NCBI GenBank assembly: GCA_018241425.1
Contig: JAFEDU010000002.1
Span: 1-64,000 of the forward strand
Length of the DNA: 64,000 bases
Direction: 5' to 3'
Source of the DNA: Pseudomonadota bacterium
GTDB taxonomy: Bacteria; Pseudomonadota; Gammaproteobacteria; Steroidobacterales; Steroidobacteraceae
Below the pieces are notes generated by a model. The model worked only from the letters and a program-made list of their open reading frames with translations. It was not told where the DNA came from and made no database searches. Below are positions 7,912 through 15,622 of this stretch, one piece after another (the first letter of the stretch is position 1; each line of letters starts with the position of its first letter). The position numbers and the translations under genes are program-made.

Positions 7912-10107
7912 TCAGGCAGGCGGGGAGTGCTCCCGGCCCTCGACCAGAAGCCGGAACCGCGCATCGGCGCGCAGCGCCGCGAAGTCGGGCGCCGCGCGCA
8001 CCAGCTGCGGCGGGTAGCCCAGCTCGACGGCGCGACGCAGCGAGGTGAGCGCGGCGTCCGCATTGCCCCGCTCGAGGGCGATCAGCGCGGCGTAGTAGTG
8101 GACCAGTTCGTCCTCGGCATCCAGTTCCAGGGCGCGGCTCTCGTAGCCGGGCACCGCCTTCGCATCCCCCGCACGCGCGCTGTAGTAGGCGAGCTGCATC
8201 CAGCCGATGCCGTCGCGCGGGTTGACCTCGAGGCTGCGCCGCGCCAGGGCGATGGCATGGCGGTAGTCGTCCTGGGCCGCCCCGTGGTCGGCGCCCATCT
8301 GCCAGCGCGCATCGGCGAGGTTGCCCCAAACGCGGTGATCCTCGCTCGCGAGTTCCGTGGCCCGCCCGAACATGCGCACCGCGTCGGGGTAGCGGCCGAG
8401 GAAGTAGTACACCGTGCCGAGGTTGGAATAGGCGCTGCGGGTGGGCGCGAGCGCGAGCGAGCGCTCGAAGGCCGCCGCGGCGCCGGTGAAGTCCGCCGTC
8501 ATCTCCAGTGCCGCACCGAGGTTGTTGTAGGGGGTGGGGCTCGCCGGGGTGAGCTCGGTGGCGCGGCGGTACAGGGGCACCGCGGCCGCGGCCCGGCCGT
8601 GCCGCAGCAGGAAGGAGCCGAGCGCGGTCTGCGCGCCGGGGTAGGTGGGTTCGGCATCGACGGCACGGCGGTAGGCACGCTCGGCTTCGGCGGCCTGGTG
8701 CTCGCCCTCCAGGGCTTCCCCGAGCCCCATGTAGCCGTCGGCGTTCTCGGGATCGGCGCGGATGGCCTCCTGGTAAAGGGCGACGGCCGCCGCGCTGCGC
8801 CCGCTGACCACGTAGAGGTGTGCGAGGGCTGCGGACACCTCGCGCAGCGACGGGTCGAGCTTGAGGGCGGCGTCGCAGGCGCTCTCGGCCTGCGGAATGA
8901 GGGCCGCATCGCGCGTGCTCTCGTAGCCGATGGTGTAGCGCTCGCACAGCCCGGCGTAGGCGAGGGCGAACTTCGGATCCAGAGCCAGGGCGCGGCGGAA
9001 GCTGTCGCCGGCCTGCTCGAGCCCCGTGTGACCGGGCGCGCTCAGCTGGGCGATCCCGGACAGGTACAGGTCGAAGGCATCGACGCGCGTCGTGGGCGGG
9101 TGCGGGTCGAGCTCGCCGGCGAGCACCACCTGGAGCGTGCCGACGATCGAGCGCGCCACGTCATCCTGGATGGCCACGAGGTCCTCCCAGGTGCGGTTGT
9201 AGGTCTGCGACCAGACATTGAAGCCGGAAGCCGCATCCACCAGTTGCGCGGTGACCCGCAGCTGGTTGCCAGTGCGCATGACGCTGCCCTCGAGTACGTG
9301 GCGCACGCCGAGGGTCTGGCCGATGGTCCGCACGTCGGTCTCGCGGCCACGAAAGGCGAACGCCGAGGTGCGCGATGCGACCCTCAGGCCGTGGATGCGG
9401 GCCAGTCGCGCCGACAGTTCCTGCGCCAGCCCTTCGCCCAGGTAGCTGTTGCCGTCCCCCGGGGTCACGTCCACCAGCGGCAGTACCGCAATGGTATGCG
9501 GCGGCTGCACGACCACGCTGGCATCGGAGGCTGCCGGCGGGGTGCGCCGCCACAGGTGCGTCGCGCCCCACGGCAGCGCGAGGAGCAGGAGCACGATCGC
9601 AGCGGCACCCACCCAGCCCATGAGCCCCGGGGTCGCAGGCGGGCCCCCGTCCGCCGGCACGGGCGGTGCCGGTGGTGGCGGCGGCGGCGCTGGGGTGCCC
9701 TCGGTGGCCTTGCGCAGCCACTCAGGGGTCACCGACTCGATGACGCGGCGCCGCTCGGTCAGGGGCCTGACGGTGGCCACCATGCGGTAGCCGCGGCCGC
9801 GCACGCCGCCGATGTAGCGGGGCGCGTGGGGGTCGTCCCCGAGCGCGGTGCGCACCAGCTTCACCCGCTGGCTGATGGTCTCCGGGCTGATGACCAGTCC
9901 CGGCCAGACCCGCTCGGTCAGCTCATCGAAGGTCACGACGTTGGGCGCGGCGCGCGCCAGGGCGAGGAGGAGTTCGAAGGACAGCGGGGGCAGGGCGATC
10001 TCGGTCCCCGCGCGCGTGACACGCTGACGCCCGAGGTCGATGGTCAGGTCATCGACCTGGAAGCCGGCCTGATCGGTGCCGCTCGCAGGATCGCTCGTCG
10101 TCTCCAT
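7912..10107 (-). CDS. Membrane sensor: winged-helix DNA-binding, TM, TolB-like and TPR domains
   Basis: A 731-aa, CadC/ToxR-like one-component regulator. Residues about 15-113 form an OmpR-type winged helix (LPPLSFELLLALA, TISQRVKLVRTALGDD, GVRGRGYRMVATV). A proline-rich linker and one transmembrane helix follow at about 158-180, so the rest should be periplasmic. It has a TolB-N/FlgO-like domain (IAVLPLVDVTPGDGNSYLGE, RTSAFAFRG, HVLEGSVMR) and then about ten TPR-like repeats to the C-terminus. ATG 10107 (METTSDPAS) was chosen over an open frame running to 10833, because the domain begins there and the upstream part covers the second urcA. Its TolB region closely resembles that of the TIR protein at 52.4-54.4 kb. 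Ligand and target promoters are unknown; the flanking urcA genes are obvious candidates. Confidence 0.88.
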   Translation of the reverse strand: METTSDPASGTDQAGFQVDDLTIDLGRQRVTRAGTEIALPPLSFELLLALARAAPNVVTFDELTERVWPGLVISPETISQRVKLVRTALGDDPHAPRYIGGVRGRGYRMVATVRPLTERRRVIESVTPEWLRKATEGTPAPPPPPPAPPVPADGGPPATPGLMGWVGAAAIVLLLLALPWGATHLWRRTPPAASDASVVVQPPHTIAVLPLVDVTPGDGNSYLGEGLAQELSARLARIHGLRVASRTSAFAFRGRETDVRTIGQTLGVRHVLEGSVMRTGNQLRVTAQLVDAASGFNVWSQTYNRTWEDLVAIQDDVARSIVGTLQVVLAGELDPHPPTTRVDAFDLYLSGIAQLSAPGHTGLEQAGDSFRRALALDPKFALAYAGLCERYTIGYESTRDAALIPQAESACDAALKLDPSLREVSAALAHLYVVSGRSAAAVALYQEAIRADPENADGYMGLGEALEGEHQAAEAERAYRRAVDAEPTYPGAQTALGSFLLRHGRAAAAVPLYRRATELTPASPTPYNNLGAALEMTADFTGAAAAFERSLALAPTRSAYSNLGTVYYFLGRYPDAVRMFGRATELASEDHRVWGNLADARWQMGADHGAAQDDYRHAIALARRSLEVNPRDGIGWMQLAYYSARAGDAKAVPGYESRALELDAEDELVHYYAALIALERGNADAALTSLRRAVELGYPPQLVRAAPDFAALRADARFRLLVEGREHSPPA

Positions 10108-10268
10108 GCCCGGAAAGAGTCCGCCGCCGGGTGGGTCCGGTACTTGTTTTCGATCGATGTTACGCCCGAAGCGCGGCGGGCGCCCGCCGGGCGGGAAGAA
10201 CGGGGACCGCGCCCCCGGAGAGCTGCGCACGGGGACGGTTGCGCAGCCGGGGGCGCGGTCCAAGGGGC

Positions 10269-10622
10269 CTACTTCTGCAGCATCGCCACGCCGGGATCGG
10301 CGGGACGGCCGGTGTGCACCGCGGTCAGCAGCGGGTTGTTCACCTTGGCGACCGCCTCGGTGATCGCACCCCGGTAGCAGGAGTCCCAGAACGCCTGGTC
10401 GGTGAGCTGCGTTCCCCGGTAGCCACACACCGTGCGCGCGGCGGTGCGGATCCGGTCGTACAGGGTGTGGGCACCCGAGGGGGTCGTGAGGTCCAGGTCC
10501 CGGTAGCTCACGGTGACGCCGTGCTCGGCGGCCGGCAGTGCCCCGGCGGTGAACAGGCCCACCAGGGCGACCAGGGTGACGGAGGCGGGGGAGGAGCGGT
10601 AAATCGACTTCAGAAGGTTCAT
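10269..10622 (-). CDS. UrcA family secreted protein (second copy)
   Basis: 117-aa exported protein of the UrcA family. The signal peptide ends near LPAAEH. The family core is present: VSYRDLDLTTPSGAHTLYDRI, a first cysteine in RTVCGYRG and a second in WDSCYRGAITEAV, then NNPLLTAVHTGR. It is clearly paralogous to the copy at 6857-7222. I chose the ATG at 10622, preceded by AAGGAA; the longer frame lacks a signal peptide at its start. It lies upstream of the sensor gene on the same strand with a 161-base gap. Confidence 0.85.
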   Translation of the reverse strand: MNLLKSIYRSSPASVTLVALVGLFTAGALPAAEHGVTVSYRDLDLTTPSGAHTLYDRIRTAARTVCGYRGTQLTDQAFWDSCYRGAITEAVAKVNNPLLTAVHTGRPADPGVAMLQK

Positions 10623-10845
10623 GACGGTTTTCCTTGAGTGAGGTTTCAGGTCCGCGATTGGACCGTCGCCAAGGTAGGAATCCGTCGCCCGGGCCGCATG
10701 AAGCACGGCTGAAGCTGCATGAAGAAAGCGTGATGAAGCGGTAAGAGTTGCCGCAGCGCAGGCCGGCGGTGCCCATGCGGCACCGCACCGTGCGACCCGG
10801 CGGTCGATTGCAGGGGTTCTTGGCGGGCCGCACGGCCCGAGCCGT

Positions 10846-11517
10846 TCAGCGGCGTTCGACCCCGGAGGCCGTGCCCACCACCAGTACGTCCGCCGGCCGG
10901 GCGGCGAACAGGCCCACCGTGACGACGCCGGCAAGCTGGTTGAGCTCACGCTCGAGCGCGACGGGGTCCTCGATCACGAGGTCGTGCACGTCCAGGATGT
11001 GGTTGCCGTTGTCGGTGAGGTACCCCGAGCGCCAGACCGGGCGGCCGCCGAAGCCGTCGCGCAGCCGGCGCGCCACCAGCTCCCGGGCCATCGGGATGAC
11101 TTCGATGGGCAGCGGGAAGCGCCCGAGGCGGGTGACGAGCTTGCGCTCATCGACGATGCATACGAAACGCTCGGCGGCGGCGGCGACGATCTTCTCCCGG
11201 GTGAGCGCACCGCCCCCGCCCTTGATCAGCTCGCGCCGGGCGGTGGCCTCGTCCGCGCCGTCCACGTACAGGGTGAGGCCGGTGACCTCGTTCAGGTCCA
11301 CGACCTCGATGCCGGCGGCGGCGAGCAGGGCGCTGCTGGCCTGCGAGCTCGAGACCGCACGCCGCACGTGCCCTGGGTTCGCCGCGAGCGCGGCGATGAA
11401 GAGGTTCACCGTCGAGCCGGTGCCGACACCCAGGAGGGCACCGGCGGGCACCATTTCCAGGGCTGCGAGCGCGGCGCGGCGCTTCAGGGCATCGGCATCG
11501 TTGCTCATGGGTGCCAT
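10846..11517 (-). CDS. rpiA: Ribose-5-phosphate isomerase A
   Basis: Interconverts ribose 5-phosphate and ribulose 5-phosphate (223 aa; E. coli 219). Family motifs are [13 protein letters not shown] near the N-terminus, YVDGADEA, the catalytic [11 protein letters not shown] loop, and DNGNHILD. An alternative ATG three codons downstream (11508) would also fit. The gap on its 3' side (10623-10845) holds only the putative urcA promoter region. With rpe at 3.4 kb this gives a complete non-oxidative pentose interconversion pair. Confidence 0.96.
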   Translation of the reverse strand: MAPMSNDADALKRRAALAALEMVPAGALLGVGTGSTVNLFIAALAANPGHVRRAVSSSQASSALLAAAGIEVVDLNEVTGLTLYVDGADEATARRELIKGGGGALTREKIVAAAAERFVCIVDERKLVTRLGRFPLPIEVIPMARELVARRLRDGFGGRPVWRSGYLTDNGNHILDVHDLVIEDPVALERELNQLAGVVTVGLFAARPADVLVVGTASGVERR

Positions 11518-11553
11518 CGCTGCGGCAAGGGAAAAAATGCGGATTCCAGAAAC

Positions 11554-11583
11554 GACTGAGCCCGCGTTGCGGCGGGCTCAGTC
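11554..11583 (-). terminator. Terminator hairpin of the lysine-rich microgene
   Basis: A 12-bp perfect inverted repeat (GACTGAGCCCGC / GCGGGCTCAGTC). On the minus strand it is followed by GTTTCT, a short U-rich tract. It lies between the microgene and rpiA. Confidence 0.55.
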
Positions 11584-11593
11584 TTCGAATTCG

Positions 11594-11623
11594 ACTCGGC
11601 GATCGCTTGCGCGATCGCCGAGT
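11594..11623 (-). repeat. GCGATCGC hairpin downstream of the microgene
   Basis: A perfect 13-bp stem (ACTCGGCGATCGC and its complement) with a 4-base loop, starting 8 bases after the microgene stop. With the next hairpin it gives the short transcript a double stem-loop 3' end, unlike other genes in the window. Confidence 0.55.
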
Positions 11624-11631
11624 TAAGGCCA

Positions 11632-11682
11632 CTACTTCTTCTTCGCAGCTTTCTTCTTGGCCTTCTTCTTTGCCTTCGCCAT
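11632..11682 (-). CDS. Lysine/alanine microprotein, 16 residues
   Basis: An ORF of 16 codons, MAKAKKKAKKKAAKKK, is preceded by GGAGAG at a standard 6-base spacing and by a strong promoter (11722-11749). The peptide is almost entirely Lys and Ala and resembles the basic tail of histone-H1-like or HU-like proteins, so it could bind nucleic acid or ribosomes; that is inference. Own promoter, ribosome site, compact ORF and two hairpins make it a self-contained gene of about 170 transcribed bases. Alternatively the RNA is the functional product and the ORF incidental. Confidence 0.6.
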   Translation of the reverse strand: MAKAKKKAKKKAAKKK

Positions 11683-11721
11683 GTTGGCTCTCCAATTAGA
11701 GACGGGTTAGTCCGGGGACCG

Positions 11722-11749
11722 AGTATATACACGCGAATCGAAATTACAA
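11722..11749 (-). promoter_or_regulatory. Sigma-70 promoter of the lysine-rich microgene
   Basis: On the minus strand TTGTAA (11744-11749) and TATACT (11722-11727) are separated by 16 bases, within an AT-rich patch that stands out locally. It is one of the clearest two-box promoters in the window and predicts a leader of about 33 bases before the microprotein ATG. Confidence 0.65.
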
Positions 11750-11816
11750 GCGAGCACCATCGTCATGTGGTAGGCGCGCACCACCTCGAGCATGCTCGCA
11801 CTCCATCGAGTGCACA

Positions 11817-12281
11817 TCACTCGAGCGCGAGAATGAACTTCCAGTGCGCCGCCGACACCGGCGTGATCGACAGTCGGTTACCCCGGCGCAGCAGTGCCAT
11901 GCCCTTGAGCTCCCGGTTCTCGTGCGCGCGCAGTTCCTCGAGCGTGATGATCCGCTTCAGCGCCCGCTCGAGCTGCACGTCGACCATGAACCAGGTGGGA
12001 TTCTCGGGGTCGCTCTTGGGGTCGTAGTGGTGATCCTTGCGATCGAAGGCGGTCGGGTCCGGATAGGCGGTCTTCACGATGCGCATCAGGCCCGCGATGC
12101 CCGGTTCCTCGGTGCTGGAGTAGTAAAGAAAGGCCTGATCCCCTTTCTTCATTTCATCGCGCATCATGTTGCGCGCCTGATAGTTCCTCACCCCGTCCCA
12201 CCCGGTCGTGCGCCGCGGGGCCGCAGCGAGCTGCTTGAGCCCGAAGGTGGAGGGCTCGCTCTTCATCAGCCAGTACTGCAT
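11817..12281 (-). CDS. EVE-domain protein
   Basis: A 154-aa single-domain EVE/PUA-like protein of the thymocyte-nuclear-protein-1 family. The start MQYWLMKSEPSTFG is the family signature. GWDGVRNYQARNMMRDEMKKGDQAFLYYS is the conserved aromatic-cage region thought to read modified bases in DNA or RNA, and WFMVDVQLERAL and TPVSAAHWKFIL complete the fold. The physiological target in bacteria is not established. Its start overlaps the end of the formyl-THF cyclo-ligase gene by 16 bases, implying cotranscription downstream of 6S RNA. Confidence 0.92.
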   Translation of the reverse strand: MQYWLMKSEPSTFGLKQLAAAPRRTTGWDGVRNYQARNMMRDEMKKGDQAFLYYSSTEEPGIAGLMRIVKTAYPDPTAFDRKDHHYDPKSDPENPTWFMVDVQLERALKRIITLEELRAHENRELKGMALLRRGNRLSITPVSAAHWKFILALE

Positions 12282-12868
12282 CGGATGATCCCCTGATCGG
12301 TGATGACCGCATCCATGCGCACGTCGTGGGACTCGTGCGCGATGTGGTCGAGCTGCTGGAAGGCGTAGGCGATGCCGACGAGCTTCGGGCCGTGCCAGTG
12401 GCGGCGCAGGTGGCGGAAGGCGAAGGCGCGGTCGTAGAACCCCCCGCCCGTCCCCAGCCGCAGGCCGTGGCGGTCAAAGCCGACCAGGGGCAGGAACACG
12501 ACGTCCAGCCAGCGCGCTCCCAGGGCCGTGCCGCCCTCCGGCTCGTCGATCCCGAGACGGTTGCGCCGCAGGGCACCCTTGAGCTCGATGAAGCGCATGC
12601 CGCGGCCGGCACGGCGGCGGTCGATGCGCGGCAGGAAGATGCGGCAGCCCCGCGCGCGTGCCAGTTCGATGAGCGGCGCGGTGTCCAGCTCGTTCAGCAG
12701 GCTCGCGTAGAGCGCGATGCGCCAGTGCGCCTTCAGGTGCAGGGTACGGTCGACCTGGCGGGCGAGCTCGTAGGCGGCGTGGGCGCGTTCGGCGGGGGAG
12801 AGGGCGCGCCGCCGGGCCGCCAGCTGCGCGCGCAGCTGGCGGCGGGGGGCGGAAGGGGCCGAATTCAA
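12266..12868 (-). CDS. 5-formyltetrahydrofolate cyclo-ligase
   Basis: Converts 5-formyl-THF and ATP to 5,10-methenyl-THF (200 aa, E. coli YgfA/Fau class). The N-terminal basic helix with a LAARRRALSPAER stretch, YASLLNELDTAPLIE, and the C-terminal ATP/folate loop LPLVGFDRHGLRLGTGGGFYDR identify it. It follows 6S RNA on the same strand, the classical ssrS-ygfA order, so it may be transcribed by read-through from the 6S promoter. Confidence 0.94.
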   Translation of the reverse strand: MNSAPSAPRRQLRAQLAARRRALSPAERAHAAYELARQVDRTLHLKAHWRIALYASLLNELDTAPLIELARARGCRIFLPRIDRRRAGRGMRFIELKGALRRNRLGIDEPEGGTALGARWLDVVFLPLVGFDRHGLRLGTGGGFYDRAFAFRHLRRHWHGPKLVGIAYAFQQLDHIAHESHDVRMDAVITDQGIIRCSTG

Positions 12869-12875
12869 GGCGTCA

Positions 12876-13061
12876 CCCGCCTGTGCCGGTGCGAACCGTT
12901 GCTCTCGAACCAGAGCAACAGGTGGGACGGACTGCGGCAGGTAAGGCTTTCCGCTCGGAGGCGGACGTGCACAGTGCTGCGCGCAAGCCCTGGTCCCTAG
13001 GGTGTTTCAATTAGGGTCCGAGGTAACCCGGTCCGCGTATCGAACACCGCAGGCGACGCGG
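12876..13061 (-). ncRNA. ssrS: 6S RNA
   Basis: The minus strand between zapA and the cyclo-ligase contains the conserved 6S elements. These are the 5' closing stem around GCCTGCGGTGTTCG, a central open-complex-mimic region, GTCCGCCTCCGAGCGGAAAGCCTTA (the counterpart of the E. coli GUCCGUCCGAGAAGCCUUA block), a terminal-side hairpin with TTGCTCT/AGAGCAA, and the 3' complement GGTTCGCACCGGCACAGGCG. A TACAGT -10 box at 13067-13072 fits a start near 13060. The RNA should bind the sigma-70 holoenzyme in stationary phase. Ends are approximate. Confidence 0.92.
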
Positions 13062-13116
13062 GAGTCACTGTACACCATGGATGTGGCGCGCGCCTGTAGG
13101 CGAACCACGACTTCAC

Positions 13117-13434
13117 TCACAGTTCGAGCTGCTGGCCCTTTTCGAGTGCGCCCTCGACGCGCTCACGCAGCGCCCGGACCCGCTGTCCGACGCCCGAATC
13201 GAGCTTGGTCTCGCGGTCGCGGCCCTTGAGGAACTCGTGCGCGAGGTTCAGGGCGGTGATCACGGCGATGCGGTCATGGCCGACCACCTTGCCGCTGTCC
13301 CGGACATCGCGCATGCGGCCGTTCAGGAACTCGGCCGCGTCCAGGAGCGCCGAGCGTTCCTCGTAGGGGCAGGCGACCACGTATTCCTTTTCCATGATCC
13401 GCACGCTGACGCGTGCCGGCTCACCCTGGCTCAC
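13117..13434 (-). CDS. zapA: Cell division protein ZapA
   Basis: FtsZ-ring stabiliser (105 aa, E. coli 109). The N-terminal domain has VSVRIMEKEYVVACPYEERSALLDAAEFLN, the ZapA fold, followed by a helix GHDRIAVITALNLAHEFL and a C-terminal coiled coil. It overlaps the upstream TIGR02449-like gene by 4 bases, so they are translationally coupled, and it precedes 6S RNA as in other gammaproteobacteria. Confidence 0.94.
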   Translation of the reverse strand: MSQGEPARVSVRIMEKEYVVACPYEERSALLDAAEFLNGRMRDVRDSGKVVGHDRIAVITALNLAHEFLKGRDRETKLDSGVGQRVRALRERVEGALEKGQQLEL

Positions 13435-13661
13435 GTACCGTGCTCCAGGGTCTTCAGGCGCCCGATCATGGCCTCGACGCGGGTGCGCACCTGCTCGTTC
13501 TTGTGCAGGAGGGAGGCGCGCTCGCCGGCGAGGCTCTCGTGGCGGGCCCGCAGCGCGCGGTTCTCGTCCTTGAGGTGCTCGAGCACCAGGACGAGCTCCT
13601 CGATGCGCTTGGTGAGTCGGGTGAGCTCAAGATCCAGTTGTGTTTTTGTAGTGTCGCTCAT
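13431..13661 (-). CDS. TIGR02449-like coiled-coil protein
   Basis: A 76-aa protein that is almost all coiled coil (LELTRLTKRIEELVLVLEHLKDENRALRAR...), of the ZapB-like/TIGR02449 type found immediately upstream of zapA. A division-ring role is inferred from context. The ATG at 13661 lies only 8 bases below a TATAGT box, so the mRNA appears leaderless. Confidence 0.85.
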   Translation of the reverse strand: MSDTTKTQLDLELTRLTKRIEELVLVLEHLKDENRALRARHESLAGERASLLHKNEQVRTRVEAMIGRLKTLEHGT

Positions 13662-13669
13662 GGCTTGGG

Positions 13670-13699
13670 ACTATAGAGCCGCGCTCTTTGGCCGGTCAA
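13670..13699 (-). promoter_or_regulatory. Promoter of the TIGR02449-zapA operon
   Basis: On the minus strand TTGACC (13694-13699), an 18-base spacer and TATAGT (13670-13675). The box ends 8 bases before the ATG, placing the transcription start within 1-2 bases of the start codon. Confidence 0.6.
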
Positions 13700-13702
13700 T
13701 CA

Positions 13703-13708
13703 TATAAT
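13703..13708 (+). promoter_or_regulatory. -10 element of ygfB
   Basis: Perfect TATAAT, ending 12 bases before the first of two adjacent ATG codons (13721, 13724). It overlaps the divergent operon's control region. No -35 of normal quality is visible and no ribosome site fits, again suggesting a near-leaderless mRNA. Confidence 0.5.
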
Positions 13709-13720
13709 GTGGTCTTTGAC

Positions 13721-14278
13721 ATGATGCAGCCCGACTACACCCATACGCAGGAGCTCCTCACCCGAGCCCACTCGCTCGCCGACGCCGCCGAGGCGCACGG
13801 CACGCTCGCCGGCAGCCTGTGCGGCGCGCGCGGCTATCGGTTCGAGGACTGGCTGAAGGAGATCCTGCCCGAAGGTCGGGCCGGGGCCGAGGTCACCCAG
13901 GCGCTGCGCGAGCTGTACGACTCGACCGCCACCGCGCTCATCCAGCCGGACATGGAGTTCGAGCTCGTGCTGCCGGATGACACCCACCCCTTGAGCGAGC
14001 GCACCCCGGCGCTGGCGCGCTGGTGCCAGGGATTCCTCTATGGCCTCGGGACCGGCGCCATCCAGGACCCGGGCACGCTGCCGGGGGAGGTCGGGGAGAT
14101 CGTGCGCGACTTCATCGAGATCTCGCGCGCCGGGGTGGACGGCGAGGCGGAGAGCGAATCCAACGAGAGCGCCTACGCCGAGCTCGTCGAGTACGTACGC
14201 GTCGGCGTGCAGCTCCTGTTCGAGGAGCTCGCCCACGCCCGCGCACCGGCCGCGCCCACCGCGGCCCCGCTGCACTAG
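13721..14278 (+). CDS. ygfB: UPF0149/YgfB family protein
   Basis: All-helical protein of about 185 aa (E. coli YgfB 192). Typical features are HSLADAAEAHGTLAGSLCGA near the N-terminus, ELVLPDD in the middle, WCQGFLYGLG and a C-terminal YAELVEYVRVGVQLLFEEL helix. In Pseudomonas the family member influences AmpDh3/ampicillin-resistance regulation; that role is not visible here. It opens the conserved ygfB-pepP-ubiH-ubiI operon. I prefer the MMQPDY start over a GTG/ATG further up, because the -10 box sits between. Confidence 0.92.
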   Translation: MMQPDYTHTQELLTRAHSLADAAEAHGTLAGSLCGARGYRFEDWLKEILPEGRAGAEVTQALRELYDSTATALIQPDMEFELVLPDDTHPLSERTPALARWCQGFLYGLGTGAIQDPGTLPGEVGEIVRDFIEISRAGVDGEAESESNESAYAELVEYVRVGVQLLFEELAHARAPAAPTAAPLH

Positions 14279-14287
14279 GGGCCGCGC

Positions 14288-15595
14288 GTGCCCCGCGACG
14301 AGTTCGCGCGCCGCCGGCGCCACCTCATGCGGCAGATGGGCCGCGATTCCATCGCCATCCTGCCGGCGGCCCCGGTGCACCACCGTAACAGCGACGTCGA
14401 GTATCCCTACCGGCAGGACAGCGACTTCCACTACCTCACCGGCTTCTCCGAGCCCGAGGCGGTCGCGGTCCTCGTGCCGGGGCGGCCGCAGGCCGAGTAC
14501 ATCCTGTTCGTGCGCGAGCGCAACCCGGAACGGGAGACCTGGGACGGGCGACGCGCGGGTCCCTCGGGCGCGAAGCGCGACTTCGGCGCCGACGATGCCT
14601 TCCCGGTCGCGGACATGGACGAGATCCTCCCGGGACTGCTCGAGAACCGCGAGCGCGTGTACTACACCATGGGGGTCTACCCGGACTTCGACCAGCGCGT
14701 GGTCGGCTGGGTCAACGGGCTGCGCACCCAGGCGCGCAACGGCCGCCACCCGCCGCAGGAGTTCGTGGCCCTCGACCACGTGCTGCACGACATGCGCCTC
14801 TACAAGTCGCGGGCCGAGGTCGAGCAGATGCGGACCGCGGCGCAGATCGCCGCGCGCGCCCACGTGCGCGCCATGCGCTTCTGCCGGCCCGGGGCGAGCG
14901 AGTACCAGGTGATGGCCGAGCTCGTGCACGAGTTCCGCCGCCACAACGCCGACACCTCCTACCCGCCGATCGTGGGCGGGGGTGCCAACAGCTGCATCCT
15001 CCATTACCGCGAGAACGACCAGGAACTTAAGTCCGGGGACCTGCTCCTGATCGACGCCGGCTGCGAGTACGAGTGCTACGCCTCGGACATCACCCGCACG
15101 TTCCCCGTCAACGGCCGGTTCACCCCGGAGCAGCGCGCGGTCTACGAGGTGGTGCTGGAGGCCAACCGTGCCGCGATCGCCAAAGTGCGCCCCGGCAACC
15201 ACTGGAACGACCCGCACGAGGCCGCGGTACGGGTGATCACCCAGGGCCTGGTGAAGCTCGGCCTGCTCAAGGGCCGGGTCCCGGCACTCATCAAGTCCGA
15301 GGCCTACCGCCGTTACTTCATGCACCGCACCGGTCACTGGCTGGGCCTCGACGTGCACGATGTCGGCGACTACAAGGTCGGCGACCAGTGGCGCGTGCTC
15401 GAGCCGGGCATGGCGCTCACCATCGAGCCCGGCATCTACCTGCCTGCCTCGCAGCGCGGCTTACCCAAGCGCATGCGCAACATCGGCATCCGCATCGAGG
15501 ACGACGTCGTGGTCACCAAGACGGGCGCCGAGGTGCTGACCGCCCGGGCACCCAAGGACCCGGACCAGATCGAGGCCCTGATGGCGCGCGCCTGA
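14288..15595 (+). CDS. pepP: Xaa-Pro aminopeptidase P
   Basis: Metalloprotease that removes N-terminal residues preceding proline (435 aa; E. coli 441). The N-terminal creatinase-like domain covers about 1-170. The pita-bread catalytic domain carries the dinuclear metal ligands in order: the two Asp of IDAGCEYECYASDITRTFP, His of HRTGHWLGLDVHD, Glu of TIEPGIYLP and Glu of GIRIEDDVVV. It begins 9 bases after ygfB. The first codon is GTG. Confidence 0.97.
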   Translation: MPRDEFARRRRHLMRQMGRDSIAILPAAPVHHRNSDVEYPYRQDSDFHYLTGFSEPEAVAVLVPGRPQAEYILFVRERNPERETWDGRRAGPSGAKRDFGADDAFPVADMDEILPGLLENRERVYYTMGVYPDFDQRVVGWVNGLRTQARNGRHPPQEFVALDHVLHDMRLYKSRAEVEQMRTAAQIAARAHVRAMRFCRPGASEYQVMAELVHEFRRHNADTSYPPIVGGGANSCILHYRENDQELKSGDLLLIDAGCEYECYASDITRTFPVNGRFTPEQRAVYEVVLEANRAAIAKVRPGNHWNDPHEAAVRVITQGLVKLGLLKGRVPALIKSEAYRRYFMHRTGHWLGLDVHDVGDYKVGDQWRVLEPGMALTIEPGIYLPASQRGLPKRMRNIGIRIEDDVVVTKTGAEVLTARAPKDPDQIEALMARA

Positions 15596-15622
15596 GGCGG
15601 CGCGACCACCACAGCCCATCCC

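Noticed and set aside
7645..10377. 910-codon open frame on the plus strand antisense to the winged-helix sensor
   Set aside because: GC-rich codon bias leaves long antisense frames open. The translation is rich in Arg, Gly and His with no domain, while the minus strand has recognisable domains.
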